Counted from the stretch's first letter, positions 52,245 to 61,030 are shown. The stretch is 64,000 bases of DNA from Parageobacillus thermantarcticus (GCF_900111865.1 NZ_FOJS01000012.1:1-64000), one strand, 5' to 3'. A program made the numbers and translations. Notes: generated by a model not told the origin, from the letters alone.

Positions 52245-53029
52245 TAGCGTAAATGCTCCTTCCAGTTTTCAATTACCTGGCGAATTTTTGGCACATATTT
52301 GCGCGCTTCTTGTTCGCCGATGGCGATAATTTCTTGTGCGTGTGTAAACGCGCGCGAGCTATACTGCTCGACGTGCGGGCGAATCATCACGTCCGAAGCG
52401 AGCTCGCGATGACGGACAATCTCATCTTGCAAAATATCAAGACTTTGTAAAATCACATCAAATATCGATGCAATTTCTCCGCCCACTTTCACATGAGAAA
52501 CATCGACGGCAATGACGATATCGGCGCCCATCGCTCGCGCAACCGAAACAGGAACGCGATCAACAACTCCTCCATCTACGAGAAGGCGTCCATCCACTCT
52601 TTCAGGAACAAAAATGCCGGGAATCGAAATGCTTGCCCGCACAGCACGGGCAACGTCACCGCGGCGAAACACCACCTTTTGCCCCGTCTGCAAATCCGTC
52701 GCGACAATTGCCACAGGGATGGATAGTTCCTCGATTTTTTTTCCTTTTGTAAGAAGGCGAATAAATTCAGTGATTCGTTTGCCAGCGATTAACCCCATTT
52801 TCGGAATCGTAAAATCGACGTAATCATTTCGGCGAAACGACTTTGCCAACCCATATAAACGGTCGATCCCGAGGTCGCTGGCATACAAAGCGGCGACGAG
52901 CGCCCCGATGCTACTTCCCGCGATGCAAGCAATCGGGATTTTCTCCTCTTCCAATACCTTGATGACCCCAAGATGGGCAAATCCCCTCGCTCCTCCGGAA
53001 CCTAGCGCTAAACCAATTTTCGGAAGCAC
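52244..53029 (-). CDS. ylbK: Patatin-like phospholipase family protein YlbK
   Basis: Encodes 261 aa from a GTG start at 53029 (GGAGGGGAGAG upstream). The patatin signatures are complete: oxyanion loop GSGGARGFAHLGVI, nucleophile motif AGSSIGALVAAL (GxSxG) and the aspartate in LVDGGVVDRVPV (DGG). Such proteins hydrolyse acyl esters of phospholipids; the physiological substrate here is unknown. The stop overlaps the ylbL start by one base. Confidence 0.92.
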   Translation of the reverse strand: MLPKIGLALGSGGARGFAHLGVIKVLEEEKIPIACIAGSSIGALVAALYASDLGIDRLYGLAKSFRRNDYVDFTIPKMGLIAGKRITEFIRLLTKGKKIEELSIPVAIVATDLQTGQKVVFRRGDVARAVRASISIPGIFVPERVDGRLLVDGGVVDRVPVSVARAMGADIVIAVDVSHVKVGGEIASIFDVILQSLDILQDEIVRHRELASDVMIRPHVEQYSSRAFTHAQEIIAIGEQEARKYVPKIRQVIENWKEHLR

Positions 53030-53169
53030 CGTTTCTCTCCCCTCCAATAACGATCATCTTGGTCTAAAACTTCCCCCTATACTCGTATACTAAACTATAT
53101 GAGGTTGTACATCGCAATACGGCGTTAAAAGGGGGAGAGGATGTGACGCTACCGGGAGGCAGAACACAT

Positions 53170-54384
53170 ATGAAAACAAAAGCAAAAACCGTCTTTCTCG
53201 CTTCCACGATCACTTTGTTTGCGCTGTCATTAATTCGCTATCCACAACAATCATTGGAAGCGTCGATCCGCGGTTTAAATATGTGGTGGGAAGTCGTTTT
53301 TCCATCGCTATTACCCTTTTTTATCGTCTCCGAATTACTGATCAGCTTCGGCGTCGTCAGTTTGCTCGGAGTTTTATTGGAACCGCTCATGCGCCCGCTT
53401 TTTCGCGTCCCTGGCGTTGGCGGTTTCGTCTGGGCGATGGGAATGGCTTCCGGATATCCATCAGGCGCAAAACTAACGGCACGGCTTTATCAAGAAAAAC
53501 AAATTTCCACGATCGAAGCAGAACGGCTTGCTTCGTTTACTAATTCATCGAATCCATTATTTATTTTTGGCGCGGTATCGGTTGGTTTTTTTAATAACCC
53601 AAATATTGGAATTATTTTAGCACTTTCCCATTATATAGGGAACATTTGCGTAGGAATGATGATGCGATTTCATGGAAAATCGCAAGAAAAAGCAAAACAA
53701 AAACAACGAAACCATCCGTTTTCTCTTCCCTATGCATTTCGGGTGCTTCACGAAACACGCCTCAAAAACGAACAGCCGCTTGGAAAAATGTTGGGAGACG
53801 CTGTACGTTCTTCTGTACAAACATTGTTGATGATCGGTGGGTTTATTATTCTTTTTTCCGTCGTGAATAAACTTCTTTATATGATGCATATTACGCAACA
53901 TATCGCTATTATTGTCCAATACGTTCTTCACTTTTTCCAACTTTCAAAAGAGTTGAGCGTTCCGATCATTTCCGGGTTATTCGAAATTACGCTTGGCAGC
54001 CAAATGATCAGCCAAGCCGATGGGGTCGAACTGTTGGAAAAAGCAATGGCAACAAGTTTTATTCTTGCTTTTGGCGGATTTTCCGTGCAAGCGCAAGTAG
54101 CGAGCATCCTCGCTGAAGCAAACATCCGCTTTAAACCATTCTTTATCGCCAGAATGATGCACGGATGTTTTGCCGCATGTTTTACATACGTATTGTGGAA
54201 ACCGCTCTACGTTCATCCGGTCGCTGTAAATGTGCACATTATTCCTACATTTTTCATAGAGCACTCGCCAAACTGGATGACTCATTATTGGCAAATGCTG
54301 CACCAATTCGGGCCAATGATTACGATCGTCTTTTTATGTTTGTATATATGGCTTACCACCATACAATGGCAAAAAAGACAATAA
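53170..54384 (+). CDS. ylbJ: Sporulation integral membrane protein YlbJ
   Basis: Encodes 404 aa with about eight hydrophobic segments and two Gate-type repeats (PYxxSGAKLTARL-like region GMASGYPSGAKLTARLYQ near residue 105). B. subtilis YlbJ is needed for spore cortex formation and is made in the mother cell. The start at 53170 has GGGAGG 10 nt upstream; a GTG at 53143 with its own GGGGGAG is also possible. It is the only plus-strand gene between tmcAL and the 129-aa ORF. Confidence 0.9.
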   Translation: MKTKAKTVFLASTITLFALSLIRYPQQSLEASIRGLNMWWEVVFPSLLPFFIVSELLISFGVVSLLGVLLEPLMRPLFRVPGVGGFVWAMGMASGYPSGAKLTARLYQEKQISTIEAERLASFTNSSNPLFIFGAVSVGFFNNPNIGIILALSHYIGNICVGMMMRFHGKSQEKAKQKQRNHPFSLPYAFRVLHETRLKNEQPLGKMLGDAVRSSVQTLLMIGGFIILFSVVNKLLYMMHITQHIAIIVQYVLHFFQLSKELSVPIISGLFEITLGSQMISQADGVELLEKAMATSFILAFGGFSVQAQVASILAEANIRFKPFFIARMMHGCFAACFTYVLWKPLYVHPVAVNVHIIPTFFIEHSPNWMTHYWQMLHQFGPMITIVFLCLYIWLTTIQWQKRQ

Positions 54385-54388
54385 TGAG

Positions 54389-54944
<556 letters not shown>

Positions 54945-55514
54945 CTATTCCCCTTTCTCTACATCCGTGTACCGGTAGATCGAAATCGCGGTAATTCCAT
55001 ATACTTCATGTTTCCACTTTACAAGACGGCCGATGCGTTCGGCAAGATCCATTTCAGAAGAATGCTCTGCAACGACGGCACCGTCTTCTTCAAGAAGTCC
55101 ATGTTCATCAATAAATGAAAGAAGCGACTGCAATTTTTGTTCTTTATACGGGGGATCCAAAAAAATGAGCTGAAAACGAAGCCCCCGTTTTACAATTACC
55201 TTCAATGCTCTTTCCGCGTCATTCCGATATATTTCTGCCTGCTCTAACAACCGACACGTTTCCACATTTTTCTTGATCGTTTGCACCGCTTTTACGTCAT
55301 GGTCCACAAAAATGACTCGATCAAGCCCGCGGCTTAATGCTTCAATTCCGAGACCACCGCTGCCGCCAAACAAATCAAGGCCCATCCCACCAGAAAAATA
55401 CGGGCCAATCATATTAAATATCGCTTCTTTTACTTTATCTGTCGTCGGTCTTGTCGACATACCTGGAACCGCTTGCAGACGTCTGCCTTTGCACTTTCCT
55501 GAAATCACTCTCAT
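54945..55514 (-). CDS. rsmD: 16S rRNA (guanine966-N2)-methyltransferase
   Basis: Encodes 189 aa from ATG 55514. It methylates G966 of 16S rRNA. The SAM-binding motif LDLFGGSGGLGIEALSRG and the catalytic IFLDPPYKEQ (DPPY) are intact, as is the N-terminal RVISGKCKGRRL. The start is chosen to match the family; GTGGTGA lies upstream. An in-frame start 7 codons earlier is less likely. It is YlbH of B. subtilis. Confidence 0.94.
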   Translation of the reverse strand: MRVISGKCKGRRLQAVPGMSTRPTTDKVKEAIFNMIGPYFSGGMGLDLFGGSGGLGIEALSRGLDRVIFVDHDVKAVQTIKKNVETCRLLEQAEIYRNDAERALKVIVKRGLRFQLIFLDPPYKEQKLQSLLSFIDEHGLLEEDGAVVAEHSSEMDLAERIGRLVKWKHEVYGITAISIYRYTDVEKGE

Positions 55515-55568
55515 TGCATTCACCACGTTTGCCACAGTTTCGCAACATTTATCGTATCATAAACTTTA

Positions 55569-55694
55569 TTATAGTAAAACAGCCGAAAAATTCATAGTAA
55601 CATGTATATAAATTAGCAAACTGGACATAATGAGTAACGGCAACATCCATGCAGGTGTTGTTGCCAACCACGGAGAAGACTTACGTTTCCCCAT
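55569..55694 (-). CDS. 41-aa membrane protein of unknown function
   Basis: Encodes 41 aa: a positively charged N-terminus (MGKRKSSPWL), then one hydrophobic helix (about residues 16-33), ending NFSAVLL. The ribosome site GGAGG (55703-55707) is 8 nt before the ATG and is one of the best in this region. It lies 54 nt upstream of rsmD and points the same way. I do not recognise the family. Positive-inside charges suggest an N-in topology. Confidence 0.6.
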   Translation of the reverse strand: MGKRKSSPWLATTPAWMLPLLIMSSLLIYIHVTMNFSAVLL

Positions 55695-55737
55695 AAGTTC
55701 TTCCTCCGGTTTCTCCTCTCCCTTTTATTTTCCTTTA

Positions 55738-55817
55738 GTTTACTTGTTTCCTTCCGATGCGTGAAGGGCAAGTAAACGTAAGGAAACCTGCGGACGTATG
55801 CCGCAGGTTTTTTTTAT
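55738..55817. repeat. Tandem hairpins between divergent genes
   Basis: The first hairpin has arms GTTTACTTG and CAAGTAAAC with an inner CCTTC/GAAGG stem (about 55738-55778). The second has arms AACCTGCGG/CCGCAGGTT (about 55785-55809), followed on the plus strand by a run of T residues, like an intrinsic terminator. No plus-strand gene precedes it. On the minus strand the first hairpin lies in the leader of the 41-aa ORF. Confidence 0.65.
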
Positions 55818-55908
55818 TTTTCCAATGAATAAAACAATTTCTGATTTGAAATTTCGTTAAACAATGATTAAAGTTATGTATGGATTAACAATAATAAGGG
55901 GGATACAG

Positions 55909-56298
55909 ATGATTCAGCGTTTTATCGAGTTAGGGGAAGGTTATTCGGATATATACGAACTAATTGAACTTGCGAGAGCAAACCGGCATCGTCTTTCGGG
56001 ACTTTTTGCTTTTCATACAGTGAAAAACGGTCAGCCGGTGACATCATGTGTTGTCGTTTTACATCCAACCGATCCTGGAGACTTTCAGCCACTGTATATT
56101 TGCCGCGAAGGAATTCCGAATCCGCACGTTAAGCCAAACAAGCGATACGAGTTATTCGTCCAGCTCGCAAAAGAACTAGGGACAGAGATTATTCATCTAG
56201 AAGTGAAGCCTTCGACATTTTTTGCAGATTTAGACTTATATTACCAACACTTAATCGGCATTATGCGGATGAACCGATTTATCCCTCCGCTCCAATAA
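55909..56298 (+). CDS. Conserved hypothetical protein (129 aa, Bacillaceae)
   Basis: Encodes 129 aa from ATG 55909 with AAGGGGG 7 nt upstream. It begins MIQRFIELGEGYSDIYELIE, a pattern I associate with a small Bacillaceae family of unknown function (possibly DUF7147). No signal peptide or transmembrane helix is seen; the C-terminal half is mixed with acidic residues. It is a single-gene plus-strand unit ended by a bidirectional terminator. Confidence 0.7.
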   Translation: MIQRFIELGEGYSDIYELIELARANRHRLSGLFAFHTVKNGQPVTSCVVVLHPTDPGDFQPLYICREGIPNPHVKPNKRYELFVQLAKELGTEIIHLEVKPSTFFADLDLYYQHLIGIMRMNRFIPPLQ

Positions 56299-56304
56299 CC
56301 GGAA

Positions 56305-56343
56305 TAAAAAACGGCTGACTTTCCTAAGAAAATCAGCCTTTTT
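56305..56343. terminator. Bidirectional terminator between the 129-aa gene and ylbG
   Basis: Arms GGCTGACTTTC/GAAAATCAGCC (56313-56323 and 56328-56338; one mismatch) flanked by A6 on the left and T5 on the right, serving both convergent genes. Confidence 0.85.
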
Positions 56344-56626
56344 ATTCCGCTGAATATCCTAGCGGATAAGGAGAGTCTTTTTCTTTTTCTCCTTTTTTTG
56401 ATTCAAATTCTAATTTTAAAAACGGCCGATAAGACGGTTCGACCCGTTTAACAAATGGCAAGGAAGCAAGCTTTTTCATCACTTCATCCACTTGCTCCAT
56501 ATCGCAATACAAAACCGCGTATTTTAACCGCTTCGAAACGTAATGAATATTGCCGAATTTGCGCAGATGTCTGCTATGCTTTAGCGAATGCAGCCAGACG
56601 ATGATTCCTTGGCGTTTTGGAAACAT
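56342..56626 (-). CDS. ylbG: DUF2129 protein YlbG
   Basis: Encodes 94 aa. The family motif [20 protein letters not shown] is at the N-terminus, with [18 protein letters not shown] following. The fold in solved homologues is a small alpha/beta domain; function unknown. It lies directly behind ylbF. Confidence 0.9.
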   Translation of the reverse strand: MFPKRQGIIVWLHSLKHSRHLRKFGNIHYVSKRLKYAVLYCDMEQVDEVMKKLASLPFVKRVEPSYRPFLKLEFESKKGEKEKDSPYPLGYSAE

Positions 56627-56655
56627 ATTACCATTCTCCTTTTGTCATACTATTA

Positions 56656-57102
56656 CTATGCGCGGCAGCCGCAACTTCCCCCTGTTCCGCATCCGCCTGA
56701 ACAGCCGCCCGACAAAAAATACGGATTTCCTGTCGGCACTTTTACGCTGTCGGATACCGCTTTTCCAATTAACACGCTGATTTCGTCTAGCAATTGTTGC
56801 ACGGCGTTTTCCGCTTTTTTAAAAGCGGCAATCGTCTCGTGGAAATCAAGTTCCCGTTTTGCTTCACGCACTTCTTTCATCACCGTATGATAATCGGGAT
56901 GATATTTTCCGAAGCGCTGCACTTCCTCATAACGCTCCTTTGCCTTTGTAAAACGAGCGATAATATCTTGAGCGGCACGATCTTCCCTAAGCCGTCGAGA
57001 ACAGCGGCGATATTCTTCCGCCACTTCCGATTGGGCAATCATTTTTGCTAATGATTCTGCTTTATCTAAAATCTCGAGTCGTTCGAGAGTTGCGATAATC
57101 AC
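56656..57102 (-). CDS. ylbF: YlbF/RicF, subunit of the RicAFT (Y-complex) regulator
   Basis: Encodes 148 aa from a GTG start at 57102 (GGAGGTG 8 nt upstream). With YmcA and YaaT it forms an iron-sulphur complex that promotes RNase Y-dependent mRNA maturation and supports sporulation, competence and biofilm formation. The helical YmcA/YlbF domain (VQRFGKYHPDY) is followed by a Cys-rich tail with Cys at 134, 138, 144 and 146, the kind of set that binds a [4Fe-4S] cluster. Confidence 0.93.
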   Translation of the reverse strand: MIIATLERLEILDKAESLAKMIAQSEVAEEYRRCSRRLREDRAAQDIIARFTKAKERYEEVQRFGKYHPDYHTVMKEVREAKRELDFHETIAAFKKAENAVQQLLDEISVLIGKAVSDSVKVPTGNPYFLSGGCSGGCGTGGSCGCRA

Positions 57103-57177
57103 GTTATTGGCACCTCCAATGTTATGATACCATGAGATAAAACGGAAAGGAAAGCAATGAAGATGACGCAATAAAAA

Positions 57178-57202
57178 AAGGCTGACTTGCTTGTCAGACC
57201 TT
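57178..57202 (-). terminator. Terminator behind the lipoprotein gene
   Basis: Arms AAGGCTGAC and GTCAGACCTT (57178-57186 and 57193-57202, one bulge) with a minus-strand T run (TTTTTTTAT). Confidence 0.75.
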
Positions 57203-57205
57203 TTC

Positions 57206-57592
57206 TTATGGGATCATCACCGTAAATTCATGTGACAACCCAGTTATTTTTCCGTCATTATACACAAGTTCAAGACGTACCACGTGTTTTCCAGTTGGCA
57301 ATCCTCGCAACATAAATGCCGCAGTATATACTTCATCCACTTTTTTTCCGTTTACATATACGTTAACATGTCCCCCGTCCTTTCCATTTTGAAACGGAAA
57401 ACTAGGGGCAATGCATTCCATCAATACATTGTTCCCTTTCACGTCATGTTTAACATAAAAATATTTGTTTTCTTGATGTGGCGTGGCAGACGCAACGCTG
57501 GCGGCAGTTGCTTTCGGCGCCGGTTTATCGCATGCTCCGAAAACAGCGAAAAGAAACAAAACCAAAATAATAAACTGCTTTTGCAAAGACAT
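57206..57592 (-). CDS. Putative lipoprotein of unknown function
   Basis: Encodes 128 aa. It has a hydrophobic signal (IILVLFLFAV) and lipobox VFGAC, so it should be lipidated by Lgt and cut by LspA, also encoded in this window. A low-complexity Ala/Ser/Pro linker follows. The folded part has DGGHVNVYVNGKKVDE and a LRGLPTGKHVVRLELVY block, suggesting an immunoglobulin-like beta sandwich. Its start may also be TTG 57586, which has better ribosome-site spacing (8 nt from GGGAG). It sits with ylbE, ylbD and ylbC. Confidence 0.75.
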   Translation of the reverse strand: MSLQKQFIILVLFLFAVFGACDKPAPKATAASVASATPHQENKYFYVKHDVKGNNVLMECIAPSFPFQNGKDGGHVNVYVNGKKVDEVYTAAFMLRGLPTGKHVVRLELVYNDGKITGLSHEFTVMIP

Positions 57593-57631
57593 CACTCCCT
57601 TTAGGAAGTAGTCTTTGCTTTTTTGCAAAAA

Positions 57632-57865
57632 TTAATCACGCACCGCTTGAAATAGATGAAGCATCAATGAAGCCATTTGCAGGGAATTAGCGATTCTCTC
57701 CACTTTGTGCGGAATCGTCTGCCCGTAATAATGAAGCGCTGCAATCTCAAAAGAAGGCAGCTGATGCGGATAGCGGGAAAGAAGGCGATACCAGCGCGGC
57801 TCTTCGCGAATAAAAGATTGTAGCATTTTTTTCGTTCGAATATATTGGCTCACTTCTTTTCTCAT
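57632..57865 (-). CDS. ylbE: YlbE-like protein
   Basis: Encodes 77 aa with the family pattern LQSFIREEPRWYRLLSRYP. It is soluble and mostly helical, with unknown function. It is conserved in the ylb block of Bacilli between ylbD and ylbF, 11 nt behind ylbD. Confidence 0.88.
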   Translation of the reverse strand: MRKEVSQYIRTKKMLQSFIREEPRWYRLLSRYPHQLPSFEIAALHYYGQTIPHKVERIANSLQMASLMLHLFQAVRD

Positions 57866-57876
57866 CAGTATTCCCT

Positions 57877-58266
57877 CTAGTCTTTGCGAAATGAAAACGG
57901 TCGGTCATCTTGTCCTGTCCGCATAGGCGGCTGCTTTTGGCTCCCTTGAAATTGAACAATCATACTTTGGATAGCTGCAATCGCTTGCTGAACGTTTGCA
58001 AGATGTTTTTGCACTTCATTGGCATCCATATTTTGCAACATATTCGCGATTTTTTCGATCCACCGATTGCTTTTTTCCGTCTGCTTCATTGATTCTCGAT
58101 TTTGTTTATAATTTTTCCAAATTTCATCATCCTCACCAAATAAATACCAATCTTCGTAAAACTCCTTCCACGTTTTTTTGCCACTGCGTACTTCTTGGAT
58201 AATTTTTGGATGCTTCTGGACAAACTGTTTAAATTTCTCTACCGAAGGATGCAGAGGTTTTGCCAT
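57877..58266 (-). CDS. ylbD: Putative spore coat protein YlbD
   Basis: Encodes 129 aa. The N-terminal part LHPSVEKFKQFVQKHPKIIQ and EFYEDWYLFGEDDEIWKNY are the YlbD family pattern. The C-terminal part is a Gln-rich coiled coil (about 65-110) and a polar tail. B. subtilis YlbD has been reported as a coat-associated protein. Confidence 0.85.
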   Translation of the reverse strand: MAKPLHPSVEKFKQFVQKHPKIIQEVRSGKKTWKEFYEDWYLFGEDDEIWKNYKQNRESMKQTEKSNRWIEKIANMLQNMDANEVQKHLANVQQAIAAIQSMIVQFQGSQKQPPMRTGQDDRPFSFRKD

Positions 58267-58344
58267 GAATATCCCCCCTCATCGTTTCGCGCCTATCTAC
58301 CATATACTATCGCCTCTATCTGATTTGCGTGCGCCCATTTTTCG

Positions 58345-59352
58345 CTACCATAGCTTTAAAAAATCTTGCGTATAATAATCACCGGAAACGCCGACACCAA
58401 GATAGGTAAATTGTTCATTTAATAATGTTTCGCGATGGCTTTTGCTGTTCAGCCATCCTTCTACCGCTTCAATGCCATCAATATGATGTGCGGCAATATT
58501 TTCTCCCGCAACTTGAAATTGAATATTTGCCGCTAATAGCCGATCTTTTAAATCACCGTGCTTTGGGGATTCATGTGAAAAAAAATCGTGCTCTTTCATA
58601 TCTTTACTATGCATATAAGCAACTTTCGCCGCTTCCTCATGCCAACGAACCGGCTTAACATTGTAATGTTGACGAATGATGTTTGTAATATCAAAAATTT
58701 GTTTTGCGTTCGCTGCCTCTACTTCCCGCTGTCGTCTGTCAGACAAAGGCTTTGGATTTAGCAAACGGCCGCGATAAACAAGTTCATATGGCCGCATTTT
58801 TACGAATGTTTCCCCGGTCATAAGACGAATGCTCGAAATCTTCCCAGTAAAACGGTCGACATATAACTGCGCATAGACGTTGCCGATTTTGACAATCGGC
58901 CGGGTGGCATAATCTTGTTCGGACAGCTCAAAACGATATGTTCCCGTGCGCAACTTTATTTCAACGTTTTCTAAAACAGGCATCGTCTTAAACACGTCTT
59001 GAAGCGGCTGACCAATGTAAAATGGTTTTATATTAACATCTTTTCCACATATAAATGCCGTAACAACACGACCGTCCATGACCCCAATTTGAAAATATGC
59101 GCTTGGCCCTCGATGGTAAATCCACCATTCGTAATCATAAGCGGAAGCATCAATTCGAGTTGGTGAACCAAACTCTTTTTTCACATCCCTTTCCGTTTTG
59201 CCAATTAATGAAAGAATGCCATTCTCGACTTTCGGTTCCTTTACCATATAATCTTTCGGTTCCATTTCTTGAGGGGGGCTTAGCGGTGGTGTACTCGGCG
59301 CAAAATAATAAAACCCAATTAATAGTAACAACATAAGAAGAAACCATTTCAC
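58345..59352 (-). CDS. ylbC: CAP/SCP-domain protein YlbC
   Basis: Encodes 335 aa. It has an N-terminal membrane anchor or signal (about 3-20), a CAP-associated domain (about 45-190) and a C-terminal SCP/CAP domain (about 210-335) with HSKDMKEHDFFSHESPKHGD and AGENIAAHH. Related bacterial CAP proteins are extracellular and often spore- or wall-associated; activity unknown. Confidence 0.88.
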   Translation of the reverse strand: MKWFLLMLLLLIGFYYFAPSTPPLSPPQEMEPKDYMVKEPKVENGILSLIGKTERDVKKEFGSPTRIDASAYDYEWWIYHRGPSAYFQIGVMDGRVVTAFICGKDVNIKPFYIGQPLQDVFKTMPVLENVEIKLRTGTYRFELSEQDYATRPIVKIGNVYAQLYVDRFTGKISSIRLMTGETFVKMRPYELVYRGRLLNPKPLSDRRQREVEAANAKQIFDITNIIRQHYNVKPVRWHEEAAKVAYMHSKDMKEHDFFSHESPKHGDLKDRLLAANIQFQVAGENIAAHHIDGIEAVEGWLNSKSHRETLLNEQFTYLGVGVSGDYYTQDFLKLW

Positions 59353-59428
59353 ACGGCAACTCTCGCTTTCCGAAAAAGATTATCCTATTGCCATTATATC
59401 CGTTTTTCTACAGCAAAAAAACGGAAAA

Positions 59429-59460
59429 ACGAATTCCCCTGCTCTCCAAGGGGAATTCGT
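59429..59460 (-). terminator. Terminator behind ylbB
   Basis: Perfect 11-bp stem ACGAATTCCCC/GGGGAATTCGT (59429-59439 and 59450-59460), followed by TTTTTCCGTTTTTTT on the minus strand. Confidence 0.88.
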
Positions 59461-59483
59461 GCAGTAATCATTTTTTCGCTTGT

Positions 59484-59909
59484 CTAATGTAAAAAATCAG
59501 GACTAGAAATTTCTGTTAATGCTTGTCCAGCGCTTTCATCTGAATAGCGACTTATCGCAAGATCGCCAAGGGAAACGATTCCCACTAGCCTGTCGTACTC
59601 CACAACGGGAAGGCGACGAATCTGATGCTCCGCCATTCGTTTTGCAGCCTCCTGTACAGAAGCATCAGGAGTTATCGTGATTAATTTATCGCTCATTACT
59701 TCCGTCACTGATGTAGAACCGGGACGCTTTTCGGCGATTCCGCGCACGACTAAATCGCGGTCGGTAATCATTCCGATCAATCGTCCATGATCAACAACTG
59801 GAATCGCGCCAACGTTGAAATCGCGCATTTTTATCGCTACTTCATATACGTTATCGACAGGTGTGCAATATTTGACATCGCTCGTCATTACCTCGCGCAC
59901 TGTTTGCAT
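59484..59909 (-). CDS. ylbB: CBS-domain pair protein YlbB
   Basis: Encodes 141 aa consisting of two CBS domains (about 5-60 and 70-125), with VGAIPVVDHGRLIGMITDRD and IRRLPVVEYDRLVGIVSLGD as the two signature strands. Such pairs bind adenosyl ligands; the partner is unknown. The start is placed at ATG 59909, 7 nt from GGGGGAG; ATG 59912 is the alternative. Confidence 0.9.
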   Translation of the reverse strand: MQTVREVMTSDVKYCTPVDNVYEVAIKMRDFNVGAIPVVDHGRLIGMITDRDLVVRGIAEKRPGSTSVTEVMSDKLITITPDASVQEAAKRMAEHQIRRLPVVEYDRLVGIVSLGDLAISRYSDESAGQALTEISSPDFLH

Positions 59910-60001
59910 CATTCATCTCCCCCTTCGCCATTAGTTTCACCAAAAATAAAAAAAATAATGGAATATATAAAAACTTTTATTGGCGAAATGTAAGGTATTC
60001 A

Positions 60002-60030
60002 TTGAAAGTTGACCGCTTTCATACTATTAT
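60002..60030 (+). promoter_or_regulatory. Promoter of the yugN-like gene
   Basis: TTGAAA (60002-60007), 17-bp spacer, TATTAT (60025-60030). Confidence 0.65.
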
Positions 60031-60097
60031 AAATGAGGAAGCGTCTTATTTTTTCGCGTGCCAACAACATATCGTTTCATTAATAGGAGGAATAAAT

Positions 60098-60457
60098 ATG
60101 AAATTCGAAAACGTCGGAATTGAAAATCAAACGGTGGAACTGTCCCAATTGGACGATTTGCTTGAAAAACATGGCTTTGTGCGGGCAGGACAATGGGACT
60201 ATGAGCGTGTTACATATGATCGCAAATTTCAAATTAAAAACGACATTTACTATCTTCGCGTCCAAGGTTACGCGGTGGAAGGGGACGTCGACTCGCGTTA
60301 CGCGTTAATTAAGCTATTGACCCCAATACTCGGAAAATATTACTACCCACATGGCGTCGAATATGGAGAAGACGAATATTTTCCTTCATCATTAGTGAAC
60401 CAATGCCAAACGATTTTAACAAAAGTGAAAGAAGAGTTGGATAAAATCCAACAATAA
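60098..60457 (+). CDS. YugN-like family protein
   Basis: Encodes 119 aa from ATG 60098 with TAGGAGG 7 nt upstream. The pattern KHGFVRAGQWDYERVTYDRK and the C-terminal YYPHGVEYGEDEYFP are those of the YugN family in Bacilli, of unknown function. It has no membrane segments. It is a monocistronic plus-strand gene. Confidence 0.85.
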   Translation: MKFENVGIENQTVELSQLDDLLEKHGFVRAGQWDYERVTYDRKFQIKNDIYYLRVQGYAVEGDVDSRYALIKLLTPILGKYYYPHGVEYGEDEYFPSSLVNQCQTILTKVKEELDKIQQ

Positions 60458-60458
60458 A

Positions 60459-60494
60459 AACAAAACGCATGGGGAAAGACTCATGCGTTTTGTT
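60459..60494. terminator. Bidirectional terminator between yugN-like and Asp23-like genes
   Basis: Perfect 13-bp stem AACAAAACGCATG/CATGCGTTTTGTT (60459-60471 and 60482-60494) with A- and T-rich flanks. Confidence 0.88.
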
Positions 60495-60873
60495 TTCCAT
60501 CTTCTGTTGTGGACATAACGAGACGTTGCACAAACAAATGCACTCGTTCTACGATAAAAGGTGTCATCGTTTCGACTTCATGAATAATTTTCTGTTGCAA
60601 TTCCGTACACAAAGAAATAATTGGGATGCCATACACGATTGTTAACGCAACCGACACCGTGCAATGACAGTCGTTCGTAAAAAAGACATTAATCGTTGTT
60701 TCTTCGCTTACGATTTCTTTTTTTTCTTGCAGGCACATCATTACAATTGTACACACAGCCGACTGAGCTACAGTGCGTTTTCGGAAGCGAACGATTTTTG
60801 CCACTCCCCTCCTCATCATTTTCATTTGGTCAGCTTCGACGCACAATGAGTGACGTGTTTCTATTCTATGCAT
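60481..60873 (-). CDS. Divergent Asp23/Gls24-family protein
   Basis: Encodes 130 aa from ATG 60873 (AAGGA 8 nt upstream). The C-terminal half fits the Asp23 pattern: CTVSVALTIVYGIPIISL, then a helix ELQQKIIHEVETMT and the last strand VERVHLFVQRL. The N-terminal half is unusually basic and has six Cys in all (10, 41, 47, 69, 71, 89), not typical of the family. Asp23 proteins are envelope-associated stress proteins. A longer in-frame N-terminus is open but lacks a ribosome site. Assignment is by pattern only. Confidence 0.6.
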   Translation of the reverse strand: MHRIETRHSLCVEADQMKMMRRGVAKIVRFRKRTVAQSAVCTIVMMCLQEKKEIVSEETTINVFFTNDCHCTVSVALTIVYGIPIISLCTELQQKIIHEVETMTPFIVERVHLFVQRLVMSTTEDGKQNA

Positions 60874-61001
60874 ACGCCGCGTCCTTCTCACCAAAAAGTG
60901 CAACTTGCCTGCTCGCAATATAAAAAAGTGTGCCAAAACACCAAAGCTTTTACGCCTATGTCCGGATGAGGCACGCACGTCCAGACAGCGCCATATATAT
61001 A

Positions 61002-61030
61002 AACATCCCGACATGAAGCGTCGGGATGTT
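61002..61030 (-). terminator. Terminator behind the DUF420 gene
   Basis: Perfect 11-bp stem AACATCCCGAC/GTCGGGATGTT (61002-61012 and 61020-61030), with a minus-strand TATATATA tail. Confidence 0.75.
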
